64,000 nucleotides of DNA. It comes from Dokdonia pacifica. GTDB lineage: Bacteria > Bacteroidota > Bacteroidia > Flavobacteriales > Flavobacteriaceae. Below, in pieces: positions 53,625 through 63,411 of the stretch (position 1 is its first letter; each line of letters opens with the position of its first letter). Below the pieces are notes generated by a model. That model had not been told where the DNA came from, did no database searches, and was given only the letters and a program-made list of their open reading frames with translations. The stretch lies in contig NZ_FZNY01000001.1 of assembly GCF_900188275.1 (NCBI RefSeq), positions 806,001-870,000 on the forward strand, in the 5' to 3' direction. A program made the position numbers and the translations under genes.

Positions 53625-54338
53625 ATGAATTGTATTATTATAGATGATGAAACGACTGCAAGAGTGATCATAAACCAATTATGCTCGCAAATAGATGATC
53701 TTACAATTTTAGAAGAATTTCCTAACGCCATACAAGCTATTAAATACCTAAATCAACATGAGGTAGATCTGATTTTTTTGGATATTCACATGCCTGATTT
53801 TACAGGATTTGACTTTATACAAACACTCAAAAACCCTCCTAAAATAATTTTAACTACATCTGATGCTAATTTTGCTATCGAAGCATTTGAGTATGATTGT
53901 ATTGTAGATTATTTGGTAAAACCTATCCCGTTCCCAAGGTTTGAAAAAGCAATTCAAAAAGCACGCAATTTTGCTGCGACAAATACTACTGCTACACAAA
54001 CTCCTACAGATCAAGAGTCAGCATCAGACACACATTTATATATAAATATAGATAGACGTCTAATAAAACTCGAGATTCCGAGTATCTATCTCATAGAAGC
54101 CAAAGGAGATTACATCAATGTCAAAACAGAAGACAAAAATTATACGGTACATTCTACTTTAAAGAAAATAGAAGATAAACTTCCTAAAGATCTGTTTTTA
54201 AAAGTACACAGATCCTATATTATTAATGTCAAAAAAATTATTGATATTGAGGATAATAGTGTTTTAATTAAGAAAGATGTCATCCCAGTAAGTAGATCAA
54301 ACAGACCTGAACTCATGAAAAGGCTCAATTTACTTTAA
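53625..54338 (+). CDS. LytTR response regulator, predicted output of the NO relay
   Basis: A 237-residue protein with receiver (Asp53 in FLDIHMP, Lys in LVKPIPF) and LytTR DNA-binding domain (IYLIEAKGDYINVKTEDKNYTVHSTLKKIEDKLPKDLFLKVHRSYIINVKKI). It follows the Hpt gene by 9 bp and ends the operon. It turns the H-NOX signal into transcription; its sites are unknown. Confidence 0.94.
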   Translation: MNCIIIDDETTARVIINQLCSQIDDLTILEEFPNAIQAIKYLNQHEVDLIFLDIHMPDFTGFDFIQTLKNPPKIILTTSDANFAIEAFEYDCIVDYLVKPIPFPRFEKAIQKARNFAATNTTATQTPTDQESASDTHLYINIDRRLIKLEIPSIYLIEAKGDYINVKTEDKNYTVHSTLKKIEDKLPKDLFLKVHRSYIINVKKIIDIEDNSVLIKKDVIPVSRSNRPELMKRLNLL

Positions 54339-54863
54339 TTAGACTTCTAGTAGCTTAGTTACGACCATACCCTATTCCTTCTTTATTTAACCTGAGTCGG
54401 CTTAAATAATTAGTCATCTTTAATTTGGTTATACTAAAACTCATTTAATTAATTCAAAATAAACATGTTTGTTCATTTTCTTTGCTCGTCCAAAGAAAAC
54501 AGAACCAAAAGAAAAGACGCTTTTTCTTAGGTATTTTTTCGCTTGAAGCGAAAAACCAAAAGGAGTTTCCTAAATTTTTTCCAAGGCTTCAAAAATTTTT
54601 AACGGAAACACCTTGTTATACTGTAGAAAAAGAAGAAAAACTAATATCGAGTTCTCTTTTATTTTATTTCGCTTTAAGCGAAATTCAACACATACGTAAT
54701 CAACATATTACGTTTTTTCTGATTTCTTATTTATCACAAATCTTCAGTAGCAAGCCATTCATCTACAGTAAATGGCAACTCACCGAATTCTGACCTAATT
54801 CCTACCATTCCTAAACGATATTTACACCAGAATTAAAACAATAACTCATTAAAAATAAGAATC
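54339..54863. repeat. non-coding region with a Bacteroidetes intergenic repeat
   Basis: Contains a 'TTTGCTCGTCCAAAGAAAAC ... CCAAAAGAAAAGACGC' type sequence often seen between genes in this phylum, and two perfect hairpins: TTTTTCGCTT/AAGCGAAAAA (54535-54555) and ATTTCGCTT/AAGCGAAAT (54666-54684). A frame at 54482-54793 begins with TTG and is not credible. Confidence 0.6.
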
Positions 54864-55148
54864 ATGGCTTTACAAATTTTAGAATGCAACGGAACTTTTT
54901 ACATCACTGGAAAAATAAATTCAAGAACTTCTAACTCTTTTCTAACACATTTTACGCACGTATTAAGAAAGCATGAAGATGAAGCATTAACAATCAATAT
55001 TGATAAAGTAAGTGAAATAGACAGAACAGGTGTAGAAACTTTCAAAAAACTACATACAACTGCAACAGAAAATCAAAAAGAATTTTCAATCACTGGTTAT
55101 GGATGCAAAGACATCTACTATGAGTTTAGCTATCATAAAGCTGCTTAA
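54864..55148 (+). CDS. STAS-domain protein with Thr at the phospho-serine position
   Basis: A 94-residue protein with the beta-alpha pattern of anti-sigma factor antagonists (TFYITGKINS, LTINIDKVSEIDRTGVETFKKLHTTA). The segment that reads Asp-Ser-Ser-Gly in SpoIIAA is Asp53-Arg54-Thr55-Gly56 here, so Thr55 replaces the phosphorylated Ser. No anti-sigma/RsbW-type kinase lies beside it. It precedes the GT4 gene by 75 bp. Confidence 0.75.
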   Translation: MALQILECNGTFYITGKINSRTSNSFLTHFTHVLRKHEDEALTINIDKVSEIDRTGVETFKKLHTTATENQKEFSITGYGCKDIYYEFSYHKAA

Positions 55149-55223
55149 AAATAATACCACCCCACATCATATATAGATAACATATAACATAGCCCCTACC
55201 TATTCACATTAAAAACAATACTT

Positions 55224-56444
55224 ATGAAACTCGCCATAGTCACTGCCTATCCTCCTAGTAAAGTAACATTAAATGAATATGCTTTTCATCTTGTAAAGCA
55301 TTTTAGACAGAAAGAAGAGGTTACAGAAATTGTATTACTTACGGATAGAACTCAAGGAGAAAAAAACCTATCATTTGTTGAAAATGGTTGTAAAATAACG
55401 ATCAAAGAGTGTTGGTCATTTAATAGTTACGGTACGCTTTTTAGTGTGAGTAAGGCTATTAAAAAAACACAACCAGATGCAGTCTTGTTTAACTTACAAT
55501 TCATGAAATTTGGAGATAAAAAAATACCTGCTACACTAGGACTTTTATTACCTCTTGTCTGTAAATTAAAAAAGATTCCTACCATTGCATTACTTCATAA
55601 TATATTAGAAGAAGTAGATCTTGGTTCTGCAGGATTCACCTCTAATAAGATACTCCAGAAAGGGTATAATTTTATTGGATCTATGATTACTAGATTGATC
55701 TTACAAGCAGATGTTGTTGCAGTAACTATGCAAAAGTATGTAACTATCCTTGAAGAAAAATATAAAGTATCTAATGTGCAATGCATCCCACACGGAACTT
55801 TTGAAGTTTCAAAAGAAGCTCCTGAATATACCATTCCAGAGGGTCCTTTACAAATCATGACCTTTGGAAAGTTTGGAACGTACAAAAAGGTAGAGCCTCT
55901 TATTGAAGCTGTTGAATTGATAAGACAAACATCAAATCTAGATGTAGAAGTAGTTATCGCTGGAACAGACAACCCTAATGTGCCTGGTTATTTGGCAAGT
56001 GTAGAAAAAAAATATAAGCATGTAAACCAAGTTCGTTTTACAGGATATGTAGAAGAAGAGGAAGTTCCTTCTTTATTTAAAGACAGTGCCGTGGTTGTAT
56101 TCCCTTATACAGCAACTACAGGAAGCTCTGGTGTATTACACCAAGCTGGAAGCTATGGAAAAGCGGTTGTACTGCCAGACCTAGGAGACTTAGCTTTATT
56201 AATTAAAGATGAAGGATACCAAGGAGCGTTTTTCAATCCTGAAAGCGTACAAAGTTTAGCAACAGCTATCAAAAAAATTATCACAAATGATAGCTATAGA
56301 ATAGCATTGGGCGAATCAAATTATAAAGCCTCTATTGCCTTCCCAATGGAACGAATTACAGATATGTATCTTGATACATTTAAAACTATTATTCAAAGAA
56401 AAAAACATATAAACACCACAAACGAAGCCCCTTCTATTATTTAG
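55224..56444 (+). CDS. glycosyltransferase family 4
   Basis: A 406-residue GT-B enzyme. The N-terminal domain starts MKLAIVTAYPPSKVTLNEYAF; the C-terminal donor-binding domain contains LQIMTFGKFGTYKKVEPLIEAV, VRFTGYVEEEEVPSLFKDSAVVVFPYTATTGSSGVLHQAGSYGKAVV. No membrane segment. It probably adds a sugar during assembly of the polysaccharide made by the genes at 56562-63369. Confidence 0.9.
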   Translation: MKLAIVTAYPPSKVTLNEYAFHLVKHFRQKEEVTEIVLLTDRTQGEKNLSFVENGCKITIKECWSFNSYGTLFSVSKAIKKTQPDAVLFNLQFMKFGDKKIPATLGLLLPLVCKLKKIPTIALLHNILEEVDLGSAGFTSNKILQKGYNFIGSMITRLILQADVVAVTMQKYVTILEEKYKVSNVQCIPHGTFEVSKEAPEYTIPEGPLQIMTFGKFGTYKKVEPLIEAVELIRQTSNLDVEVVIAGTDNPNVPGYLASVEKKYKHVNQVRFTGYVEEEEVPSLFKDSAVVVFPYTATTGSSGVLHQAGSYGKAVVLPDLGDLALLIKDEGYQGAFFNPESVQSLATAIKKIITNDSYRIALGESNYKASIAFPMERITDMYLDTFKTIIQRKKHINTTNEAPSII

Positions 56445-56561
56445 AAATATACTTGAACATTCCCCCTTTCACCCTTTTTTAATGCCCCAAATTGTTTTTT
56501 GATTATTTATTTTAAGCTGGGGAAGGTCCCCTAAACTTCTCTGGCTTTTTAAAAAATGATA

Positions 56562-58079
56562 TTATTCTTTAAAAATATACTTGAATGCAGCCTTTTCATC
56601 CCCTTTTTGATTTATGAACCCAAATTGTTTTTGATTGTTTTTTTGCCAAGGAAGTCTACCCACGACTTCCTTTGGTATTTCTACAAAGTCATATAATGTC
56701 CATGACATAGACGGGATTTTATGCTTTGCAATAATACCTTGTATCTCTTTATGATATGTAGCTTGATCATTTTCGGAGTTTCCAAATGGATTCCAAATAC
56801 CTTTATAGGAAGACATTCCAAATTCACTTAATACAATAGGTTTTGTAGGTATTTCTTCATTTAAATACAGATATACATCTTCTAAGGTATCTAGATCTTC
56901 ATAAAAATGGAAGGAGACAAAATCTACGTGGTCTTTAAGAATAATAGCACTTTCTGCATTAGACCATCCTATCGTTACTGGATGATCTGGATCTGTATTT
57001 TTTACAAAACTTGTCATCATTTGTAACCAAGCGGTCACTTGCTTTTCTCCTCTAGATTCAAAATCTAAATTTGGTTCGTTTTTAATATCCCAAGCATACA
57101 GAGCGGGGTGTTCTTTAAGTGAAGAAACGATTGTTGCTGCGTGACGTCTATTTAACGTCCAATCTAACACAGCATAATCTCCATAAAAATCAAACAATGT
57201 CACCATGACTTTTAAATTGTGACGTTCAGCAAGGTCTAGTGTTTGTTTTAGTTTTTGGAGCTTATCTTCTTGCACATTTGCTTTTCCAAAATCGTCATAT
57301 TGAACAAATATGCGTATACTTTCCAATCCTGCATCTTTGATAATTTGAAAATCTTTTGATAGAATCTCTGGATCAAAACCATCACCAAACATATCCCAAG
57401 GTGTTGCTTGAGGGTAATAATTAATCCCTTTTACAGAGATATCTTTTAGGGTATCAAAGCGTTCTTTTTCAGTATACACTTCCTGATGCTCCTTGACCAT
57501 ATGTCGTATACGCCAAAATCCATCTTCAAGCAATAGGACTATTTTATACGTAGCCGTTTCTGTAGTTTCTAAAATGAGCACTTCATCTTTATACAAACGC
57601 TTATATTCAACAACATCATAATCTGTAATCACAACCAATTGACCATCTTCACTAAAAAATTCTAAGGTCGGGTGATGTTCTAAAGTGGTTGCTTCTACGA
57701 CAATACCTTCTTCTGTATTATGAGCTATCGTATTATATAGGTTTTTTCGAGCATTCTCTGTATAATAATCTTCAATACCGCTTGTAGTATTGGTTTTATA
57801 TGCTATTTGTTTTACATACCACGCATCTAAATAATTATTCTCTATACGTTCTAATGTTTCTTGATCCATAGGTCTTCCTTCATTGTATAAAGGTGCCCAA
57901 TATACATCAGGAATATATTGGTCAATTTTTTGTATTTCTGTATGTAATATCGTGGCCCTATCTGCCCCTGTATTTAAGTAACTATATAATGAACTAATAC
58001 CACCTATAATTACCGCAATGATGATCATATAAGAGATGATCAATATACTTCTAAGTATATTTCTGTTCATCTTTACCAT
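56562..58079 (-). CDS. membrane-anchored GH5-like (clan GH-A) glycoside hydrolase
   Basis: A 505-residue protein with an N-terminal transmembrane anchor (10-33), a region of about 50-205 with no assignment, and a TIM-barrel hydrolase domain (215-500). The clan GH-A residues are visible: acid/base Glu335 (WDIKNEPN) and nucleophile Glu419 (VLSEFG). Family 5 or a close relative is likely. ATG at 58079 overlaps the stop of the upstream gene; ATG at 58070 is the alternative. It lies with glycosyltransferases, so trimming or releasing a secreted polysaccharide is more likely than food digestion (inference). Confidence 0.85.
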   Translation of the reverse strand: MVKMNRNILRSILIISYMIIIAVIIGGISSLYSYLNTGADRATILHTEIQKIDQYIPDVYWAPLYNEGRPMDQETLERIENNYLDAWYVKQIAYKTNTTSGIEDYYTENARKNLYNTIAHNTEEGIVVEATTLEHHPTLEFFSEDGQLVVITDYDVVEYKRLYKDEVLILETTETATYKIVLLLEDGFWRIRHMVKEHQEVYTEKERFDTLKDISVKGINYYPQATPWDMFGDGFDPEILSKDFQIIKDAGLESIRIFVQYDDFGKANVQEDKLQKLKQTLDLAERHNLKVMVTLFDFYGDYAVLDWTLNRRHAATIVSSLKEHPALYAWDIKNEPNLDFESRGEKQVTAWLQMMTSFVKNTDPDHPVTIGWSNAESAIILKDHVDFVSFHFYEDLDTLEDVYLYLNEEIPTKPIVLSEFGMSSYKGIWNPFGNSENDQATYHKEIQGIIAKHKIPSMSWTLYDFVEIPKEVVGRLPWQKNNQKQFGFINQKGDEKAAFKYIFKE

Positions 58080-59284
58080 AACTTTATATTGGGAAGGTTT
58101 TTTTCTAATCCCGCTGTTTTTATTGTGAACGTATAGGTGTCATTTTTAAAAATAGCTTCCTCCAAACTAAAAGAGACATACCCCTTTCTTGAGGTTTTTG
58201 TATATGTTTCAAGCAATACATTGTCTTTATAAACTTCCAATACTACTTGAAAACCATCAGGGATCATTTGGTTCATAAAACTTTTTAAGGGTCCTACTTG
58301 GATTTCTCTATTCGCTTTCGCGAAAGCGATCTCAACATTTTCCACCACTTGTTGATAAGCTATTGAAATCGTATTACTTTCTGCCATTCCATCTACATAG
58401 GCCTGGACTGTCCATTGTTCTTCCTGATCTGGATGGATCATCTTAGCGGTAGCTATTCCTTGTACCGTTGTTCCAGAAGCCTTTAATACATTACCCGCTT
58501 TATTTCTAATAAAGAACGTAACAAAGGTACCGTCACTTACAATATTGGCATGTGCATCTCTTAAAATAGACGTATAAAATGATGTGATTTGATTTCCGTC
58601 TGCATACTCATGAGGCCGATCTACCGAAATTGTAAAATCAGTTGGAATGGCAGGAAGCACATCGACCGTATACTCTGTTGAATGGGTTTCTAAACATTCT
58701 GCAGCGATAAATAACCTTCCGCTCTTTCTTCTTGAAGATATATTTTTATAGCTTATTATCTTTTTGGTCTCAATCTCTTCTTCTGTTTGTGTATCTAAAA
58801 ACCGATGATGTACCATTACCGGTGTTCCCTCAGGCATCGGGTTATCTAACGCATCTGTTGGGATAACCACAAGCATGGTATAATCAATATCTCCCGCCTC
58901 TATTGTGGGCGGACCAATATAGGTTTCCATCGTAGCAACATGCTGTTGAGGACTCATTACAAAGGAACCAGATGTAGGGTTATTATGAATTAATTTCCAA
59001 TGAACTAATCCTGATTTATTTGCTATAAAATCAGGGATTTCATAATTAAGTGTAGTCTCTTCAAGTACAGGAGTAATAACGGTACTTCCATAACTATTTG
59101 AACAATATAAAAGTGGCGTCACAGCTTCTGCCGATGAAAATTGCAACAGTACTGTACTTCCAACTTCAAATTCCGTTTGACTGGTTAATAAGCCAATACT
59201 ATTTCCCTGATCTTTTTCTTGACCAGTAGAAATAGTAGCGATTAGTATCGCTATAAAGAGGAATATATGTTGTTTATACTTCAT
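58073..59284 (-). CDS. secreted protein with Ig-like domains
   Basis: A 403-residue protein with signal peptide (ends Ser-Thr-Gly-Gln). The mature part is beta-rich with probably three Ig-like modules; DGNQITSFYTSILRDAHANIVSDGTFVTFFI resembles bacterial Ig (Big_1-like) domains. No enzyme motif. The stop codon overlaps the GH5-like gene and its start abuts the stop of the gene at 59284, so the three form one tight operon. Confidence 0.78.
   Translation of the reverse strand: MKYKQHIFLFIAILIATISTGQEKDQGNSIGLLTSQTEFEVGSTVLLQFSSAEAVTPLLYCSNSYGSTVITPVLEETTLNYEIPDFIANKSGLVHWKLIHNNPTSGSFVMSPQQHVATMETYIGPPTIEAGDIDYTMLVVIPTDALDNPMPEGTPVMVHHRFLDTQTEEEIETKKIISYKNISSRRKSGRLFIAAECLETHSTEYTVDVLPAIPTDFTISVDRPHEYADGNQITSFYTSILRDAHANIVSDGTFVTFFIRNKAGNVLKASGTTVQGIATAKMIHPDQEEQWTVQAYVDGMAESNTISIAYQQVVENVEIAFAKANREIQVGPLKSFMNQMIPDGFQVVLEVYKDNVLLETYTKTSRKGYVSFSLEEAIFKNDTYTFTIKTAGLEKNLPNIKLW
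58312..58329. repeat. short palindrome inside the Ig-like gene
   Basis: TCGCTTTCGCGAAAGCGA is read as Ile-Ala-Phe-Ala-Lys-Ala in a region between Ig-like modules. Confidence 0.9.
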
Positions 59285-62200
59285 TAATTAGGGTTTCCTA
59301 TATAGGAGTTTATTTCAATTTTAATATACTCATAATCGGGATGTTCAATTTTTTGAAGTTGAGCATCGGTATGATTTTGTATTCTATCAGGAACGATCTT
59401 ATTAGAAATCCCTTCATTAGGCAATCCATTTACAAAGATATTTTCCATCGAATCGTTCACCACTCGCATGGATGCTTCTTTTAAAAGAGGATATCTAAAT
59501 GTTTGTTGGCGTTGTTGTCGTATGCCTTCTTTTATAAACAAATGATCTACCCACAACAAGGTTTTATCTTTATCATAGTATGTGATTAAGAGTTGTGGTA
59601 CTGTAATTTCTTCAATTCCGCTATTAAACACACTTCCTGTAATTGTTTTAGAATCTATCGATATTGCACTCAAAGAAGCTTCCTTATATAAATCTGAGCC
59701 AGATACATTACCTGCTACTTGAAGATTAAACTTGGTGGGTTGCTCTTCAAATTCAATAGGTGTAAACTCATCTGGATTAAATGCCTTAGGAATAGAGTCT
59801 TTTGTTTTAGACCAAGCAATACCTTCAAAATCAATTCGAAAAGAGCTCACTTCTTTAGGCATTAATTTATGCTTCACATGATGTTTTGCATTATAGGTGG
59901 CAAGTTCTTTATTAGCATCATTATACAAGGTGCCTTTTAAAACAATATCTGCAGGTACACTCTCTAAATTCTGCACTTCTCCTACAATGGCATAATGTGT
60001 ATCATATTGAACCAATTTGGCAGAAAGCACTTCTAAAACGGGTTGTTTTAATACATCTTCATGGTGTGTTTGTTCTGTGGTTACTCGTCTTCGTCCTTGA
60101 TTAAAATACCTAGATGTATTAGATGCATATAATTGATCCGGAGGAATATCTGTGTCTAAATCATAGTGTTGCAACAACCACTTCCCATTACGTTTTATAA
60201 CCGTTCTATATTCTTCTTTATGAATCTTTTCAAGAGGTGTGATCCAATCTGTAATGACTTTGGCTGTAACCAGTGAATCACTATTTCTAGTAATGATCGT
60301 ATGAATATTATCCAATTTAGCATACGAGCTTAATAAGCCATCTGTTACTGAAATCTCTAGCATATATTGTGCTATGGAAAGATTGTTTTTAGTATCAATA
60401 AGTGCATATGCTTTTTCAAACTCTTTAAAATCTAGGGCATCATAATATGCAACAATAGCGTTTTCAGGGGAACGCTGTGCATCATTTTTTATATAAAATA
60501 AGTAGATCCCATAAAAAACTAATATCGCCAATGCAATAGACCAAATATGTGTAACTCTAAGAAGGTTTTTTGAAAACGATGCATAGGTATTTTTAAATGC
60601 TAAGTACACAGGAGGTGTTTTTAAGTTAGTTTTTAGCATTCGAATCCAAAGTATCTGGATATTGAGCATAAAGGCAATGATTACAGTTAAAAAAGGAATT
60701 ACTCCCCATAGTATTTTTTGCCATTTAGGGATTTCATCTTTAGGTAATATCGCAGGAATAGGCTTTACATTAAGTCGTTCCCAAACCATAATACCGTTTT
60801 CTAATTGCCGTAAGCGTTGCCACCCGCAGAAATACAAAACAGGGTCATAGAACTTATCGTTAGAAAAGATATACTTTAGATTATATTTCTCTGGAGTCGT
60901 TAAAAATTGTTGTAAGGAGCCTATTCCTGCAACTCCTTTATACTTTGAATTTTCTAGTCGCTCAATAGGTCTTGTGGTAAGCTCTGGTAGACGTCTTGCT
61001 GAGTGGTAATTACCATCTACAGACAACGCATTTGTTTGTGCAGATAACCATGCCATTTGATCTCCAAAACCTAATGTTAAAAATCGCCATTTGTCATGAT
61101 CATCCTGATTAAGGAAATTAACAATAGGTAGCATTTTAATTTTTTGAGGTTGTGAAGGTCTAAAATACCCCAAACTCATTGTAAACACCGTCATAAAAAT
61201 AAACAAGCCTGCTAATATCCCTCCTATAATACGATGATATACACCTCCAAATTTTGACTGAATCCGCTGTTTTAAATCCCCTTCAGAAAATCGATATACA
61301 AACTCTCCAAAAAGAGGCAATGACATAATGCTTCCCCAGAGTGTAAATCGATCTAATGTCAATATATTAAATGCGGTTTCTCCTAAAACCATTCTAGGAA
61401 TAGGCGTTGTTCCTCCAGTTCCTAAAACAAAAAGAATAGTCATAGAAAGTCCAAAGAATACATAACGCTTACTATAATATCTATAATATATATATGGTAA
61501 TAAGATTAATAGAATTCCCCACGGAATCAAAAAGAAAACAAGCCCAGAAGAAGTGATTTCTAAAAAATTATCACGAGACCCATGCGGAATAGGAACCTGC
61601 GTAATAGGGTTGTTTTTAGAATTAATCCAATACGGAAGAATACATCCTATAATGATTACTAAAGATGACATTCCAAAACCTACAATACGTTTAAATAATT
61701 TAAGGAAGCTCCGTAAAAAAACATTAAACGTTATCTCCTTTATAGAGGAAACTTGTTCTCTGGATACATCCATAATGGCCATTCCTATCAATGGAAAAAT
61801 AAAAAATACCATTCCAAAAATAGGAGTCACATGGTGTGAGGTTACCGTAACTGCTATTAATGACAAGGATGTAAATAGATAGCGATACTTTCCTGTTTTT
61901 AACCAAAGGTAAATCTCTGGTAAGGCATGCATCAATATGGAGATTCCTATAATGCTAGGTAGTTGTCCAAAAATATGTAATGTCTCTACAAAAGAAGAAG
62001 AGAATACAGCAAGAATAGCTGCATACCCAGCCACTGTTCTATTTGCAGTAATCAATAAAGAAAACCTATAGACTCCTGTTATAAAAAGCACAATACTTAA
62101 AAGTGCCACGGTAAACAAACCAAATTTCAATCCTCCAATTAAAGAAAGTATTCCAATAGATTGATGCACCAAAGGAGGATAACTAGTTACTGTAAACCCA

Positions 62201-62373
62201 GTATACCATTTATAATTCCAGGGTTCAAACCAGCTATTTGCATAATGATCTGCAAAAAATAAATGTATTAACGCATCATAGGTTGTTTCTAACGTAAAAA
62301 AGATAGACGTACCATGAAATGCAAGTCCCACAAGTAGGGCTATCAACAGGTATTTATTAGTACTTCCTTTCAT
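59284..62373 (-). CDS. large GT-C-like membrane protein (PTPS-related family)
   Basis: A 1029-residue protein. About 11 transmembrane helices lie within 1-400 and two more near 535-555 and 590-610. After helix 1 an acidic loop (LETTYDALIHLFFADHYANSWFEPWNYKWYTG) has the Asp expected of GT-C glycosyltransferases and resembles the 6-pyruvoyl-tetrahydropterin synthase-related membrane family. The rest (about 620-1029) is extracytoplasmic and beta-rich. It probably transfers sugars from a polyprenyl-linked donor outside the membrane. First gene of the three-gene minus-strand operon, divergent from the GT2 at 62551. Confidence 0.78.
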   Translation of the reverse strand: MKGSTNKYLLIALLVGLAFHGTSIFFTLETTYDALIHLFFADHYANSWFEPWNYKWYTGFTVTSYPPLVHQSIGILSLIGGLKFGLFTVALLSIVLFITGVYRFSLLITANRTVAGYAAILAVFSSSFVETLHIFGQLPSIIGISILMHALPEIYLWLKTGKYRYLFTSLSLIAVTVTSHHVTPIFGMVFFIFPLIGMAIMDVSREQVSSIKEITFNVFLRSFLKLFKRIVGFGMSSLVIIIGCILPYWINSKNNPITQVPIPHGSRDNFLEITSSGLVFFLIPWGILLILLPYIYYRYYSKRYVFFGLSMTILFVLGTGGTTPIPRMVLGETAFNILTLDRFTLWGSIMSLPLFGEFVYRFSEGDLKQRIQSKFGGVYHRIIGGILAGLFIFMTVFTMSLGYFRPSQPQKIKMLPIVNFLNQDDHDKWRFLTLGFGDQMAWLSAQTNALSVDGNYHSARRLPELTTRPIERLENSKYKGVAGIGSLQQFLTTPEKYNLKYIFSNDKFYDPVLYFCGWQRLRQLENGIMVWERLNVKPIPAILPKDEIPKWQKILWGVIPFLTVIIAFMLNIQILWIRMLKTNLKTPPVYLAFKNTYASFSKNLLRVTHIWSIALAILVFYGIYLFYIKNDAQRSPENAIVAYYDALDFKEFEKAYALIDTKNNLSIAQYMLEISVTDGLLSSYAKLDNIHTIITRNSDSLVTAKVITDWITPLEKIHKEEYRTVIKRNGKWLLQHYDLDTDIPPDQLYASNTSRYFNQGRRRVTTEQTHHEDVLKQPVLEVLSAKLVQYDTHYAIVGEVQNLESVPADIVLKGTLYNDANKELATYNAKHHVKHKLMPKEVSSFRIDFEGIAWSKTKDSIPKAFNPDEFTPIEFEEQPTKFNLQVAGNVSGSDLYKEASLSAISIDSKTITGSVFNSGIEEITVPQLLITYYDKDKTLLWVDHLFIKEGIRQQRQQTFRYPLLKEASMRVVNDSMENIFVNGLPNEGISNKIVPDRIQNHTDAQLQKIEHPDYEYIKIEINSYIGNPN

Positions 62374-62550
62374 GTATTACGTCACTATTCTTTTGAATTT
62401 TAAAGATATAACAAACTTCCCGCTTAGAAAGAAAGTGTGGTCTATGCTTTTTTTTCATTCACCTATACAAAAGCGCCATCCATCGAATATCGCTCAAAAA
62501 GGCAGGGGTTCACACCTACTTTTGACCAAAGAAACCCAAACATATTGAAC

Positions 62551-63369
62551 ATGAAAACAGGAATTATCATACCATGCTACAACGAAGAAAAACGTTTAAA
62601 TGTAGATGCGTTTATCAATTTTATTACAACAAACGAAAAGTATCATTTATGCTTTGTAAATGACGGAAGTAAAGACAACACACTAGAAGTTTTAGAATCT
62701 ATTCAAAAAAATGCTCCTTCAAGCGTAAGTATTGTAGATATCAAGAAAAACTCAGGAAAAGCAGCTGCTGTACGATATGGATCAAGATATTTATTCAATA
62801 GAAAAGATATCGACTATATTGGTTTTATAGATGCCGATCTCTCCACAGATTTTGATGACTTCAAAAATCTTACAGAGACACTTCACAAAAACAAAGAACT
62901 TATGCTTGTGTATGGATCTAGAGGGAAAGGCGAAGGACAGATAGAAAGAAATTTTATGAGATGTGTATTCTCTAAAATTGTAAAATCCATTGTATTCTTC
63001 ATTTTAGGTCTCCCAATAGAAGACACACAGTGTGGCGCAAAAGTTTTTAGAAGAAATGCAATCCCTGTTGCGTATAATAATACGTTCTTAACGAGATGGT
63101 TATTTGATGTCGAGATCTTTTTACGTTTAAAAAAGCACTTTGGTTCAAAAGAAATTATGAATAAAATGTATGAGCAACCTTTAAACCGTTGGGTACATGT
63201 AGACGATTCTAAATTAGGAATGAAAGACGCTATTCAAATTCCAGTTAAACTATTACAAATTTGGGTGTCTTATAATGTATATAGTACTTTTAATGTACAA
63301 GAAAACACTCCTGAAATAGCGCCACAAGTCATCGTATTACAACCAGAAAATCTTCCTATGGCAGCATAA
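62551..63369 (+). CDS. glycosyltransferase family 2, polyprenyl-phosphate glycosyltransferase-like
   Basis: Start at 62551 (MKTGIIIPCYNEEKRL); upstream in-frame sequence to 62437 is not coding-like. The 272-residue enzyme has FVNDGSKDNT, FIDADLSTDFDDF (DxD) and the GLPIEDTQCGAKVFRR segment typical of dolichyl/undecaprenyl-phosphate glucose- or mannose-transferases, but no C-terminal membrane helices. It would make the lipid-linked sugar donor for the divergent GT-C-like protein at 59284 (inference). Confidence 0.88.
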   Translation: MKTGIIIPCYNEEKRLNVDAFINFITTNEKYHLCFVNDGSKDNTLEVLESIQKNAPSSVSIVDIKKNSGKAAAVRYGSRYLFNRKDIDYIGFIDADLSTDFDDFKNLTETLHKNKELMLVYGSRGKGEGQIERNFMRCVFSKIVKSIVFFILGLPIEDTQCGAKVFRRNAIPVAYNNTFLTRWLFDVEIFLRLKKHFGSKEIMNKMYEQPLNRWVHVDDSKLGMKDAIQIPVKLLQIWVSYNVYSTFNVQENTPEIAPQVIVLQPENLPMAA

Positions 63370-63411
63370 TTACACGAACTACATAATATAATAAGGTATT
63401 ATGTTTTTAGG

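Noticed and set aside
54482-54793. 103-codon open frame
   Set aside because: Starts with TTG, lies in a known-looking intergenic repeat with hairpins, and shows no protein family or coding character.
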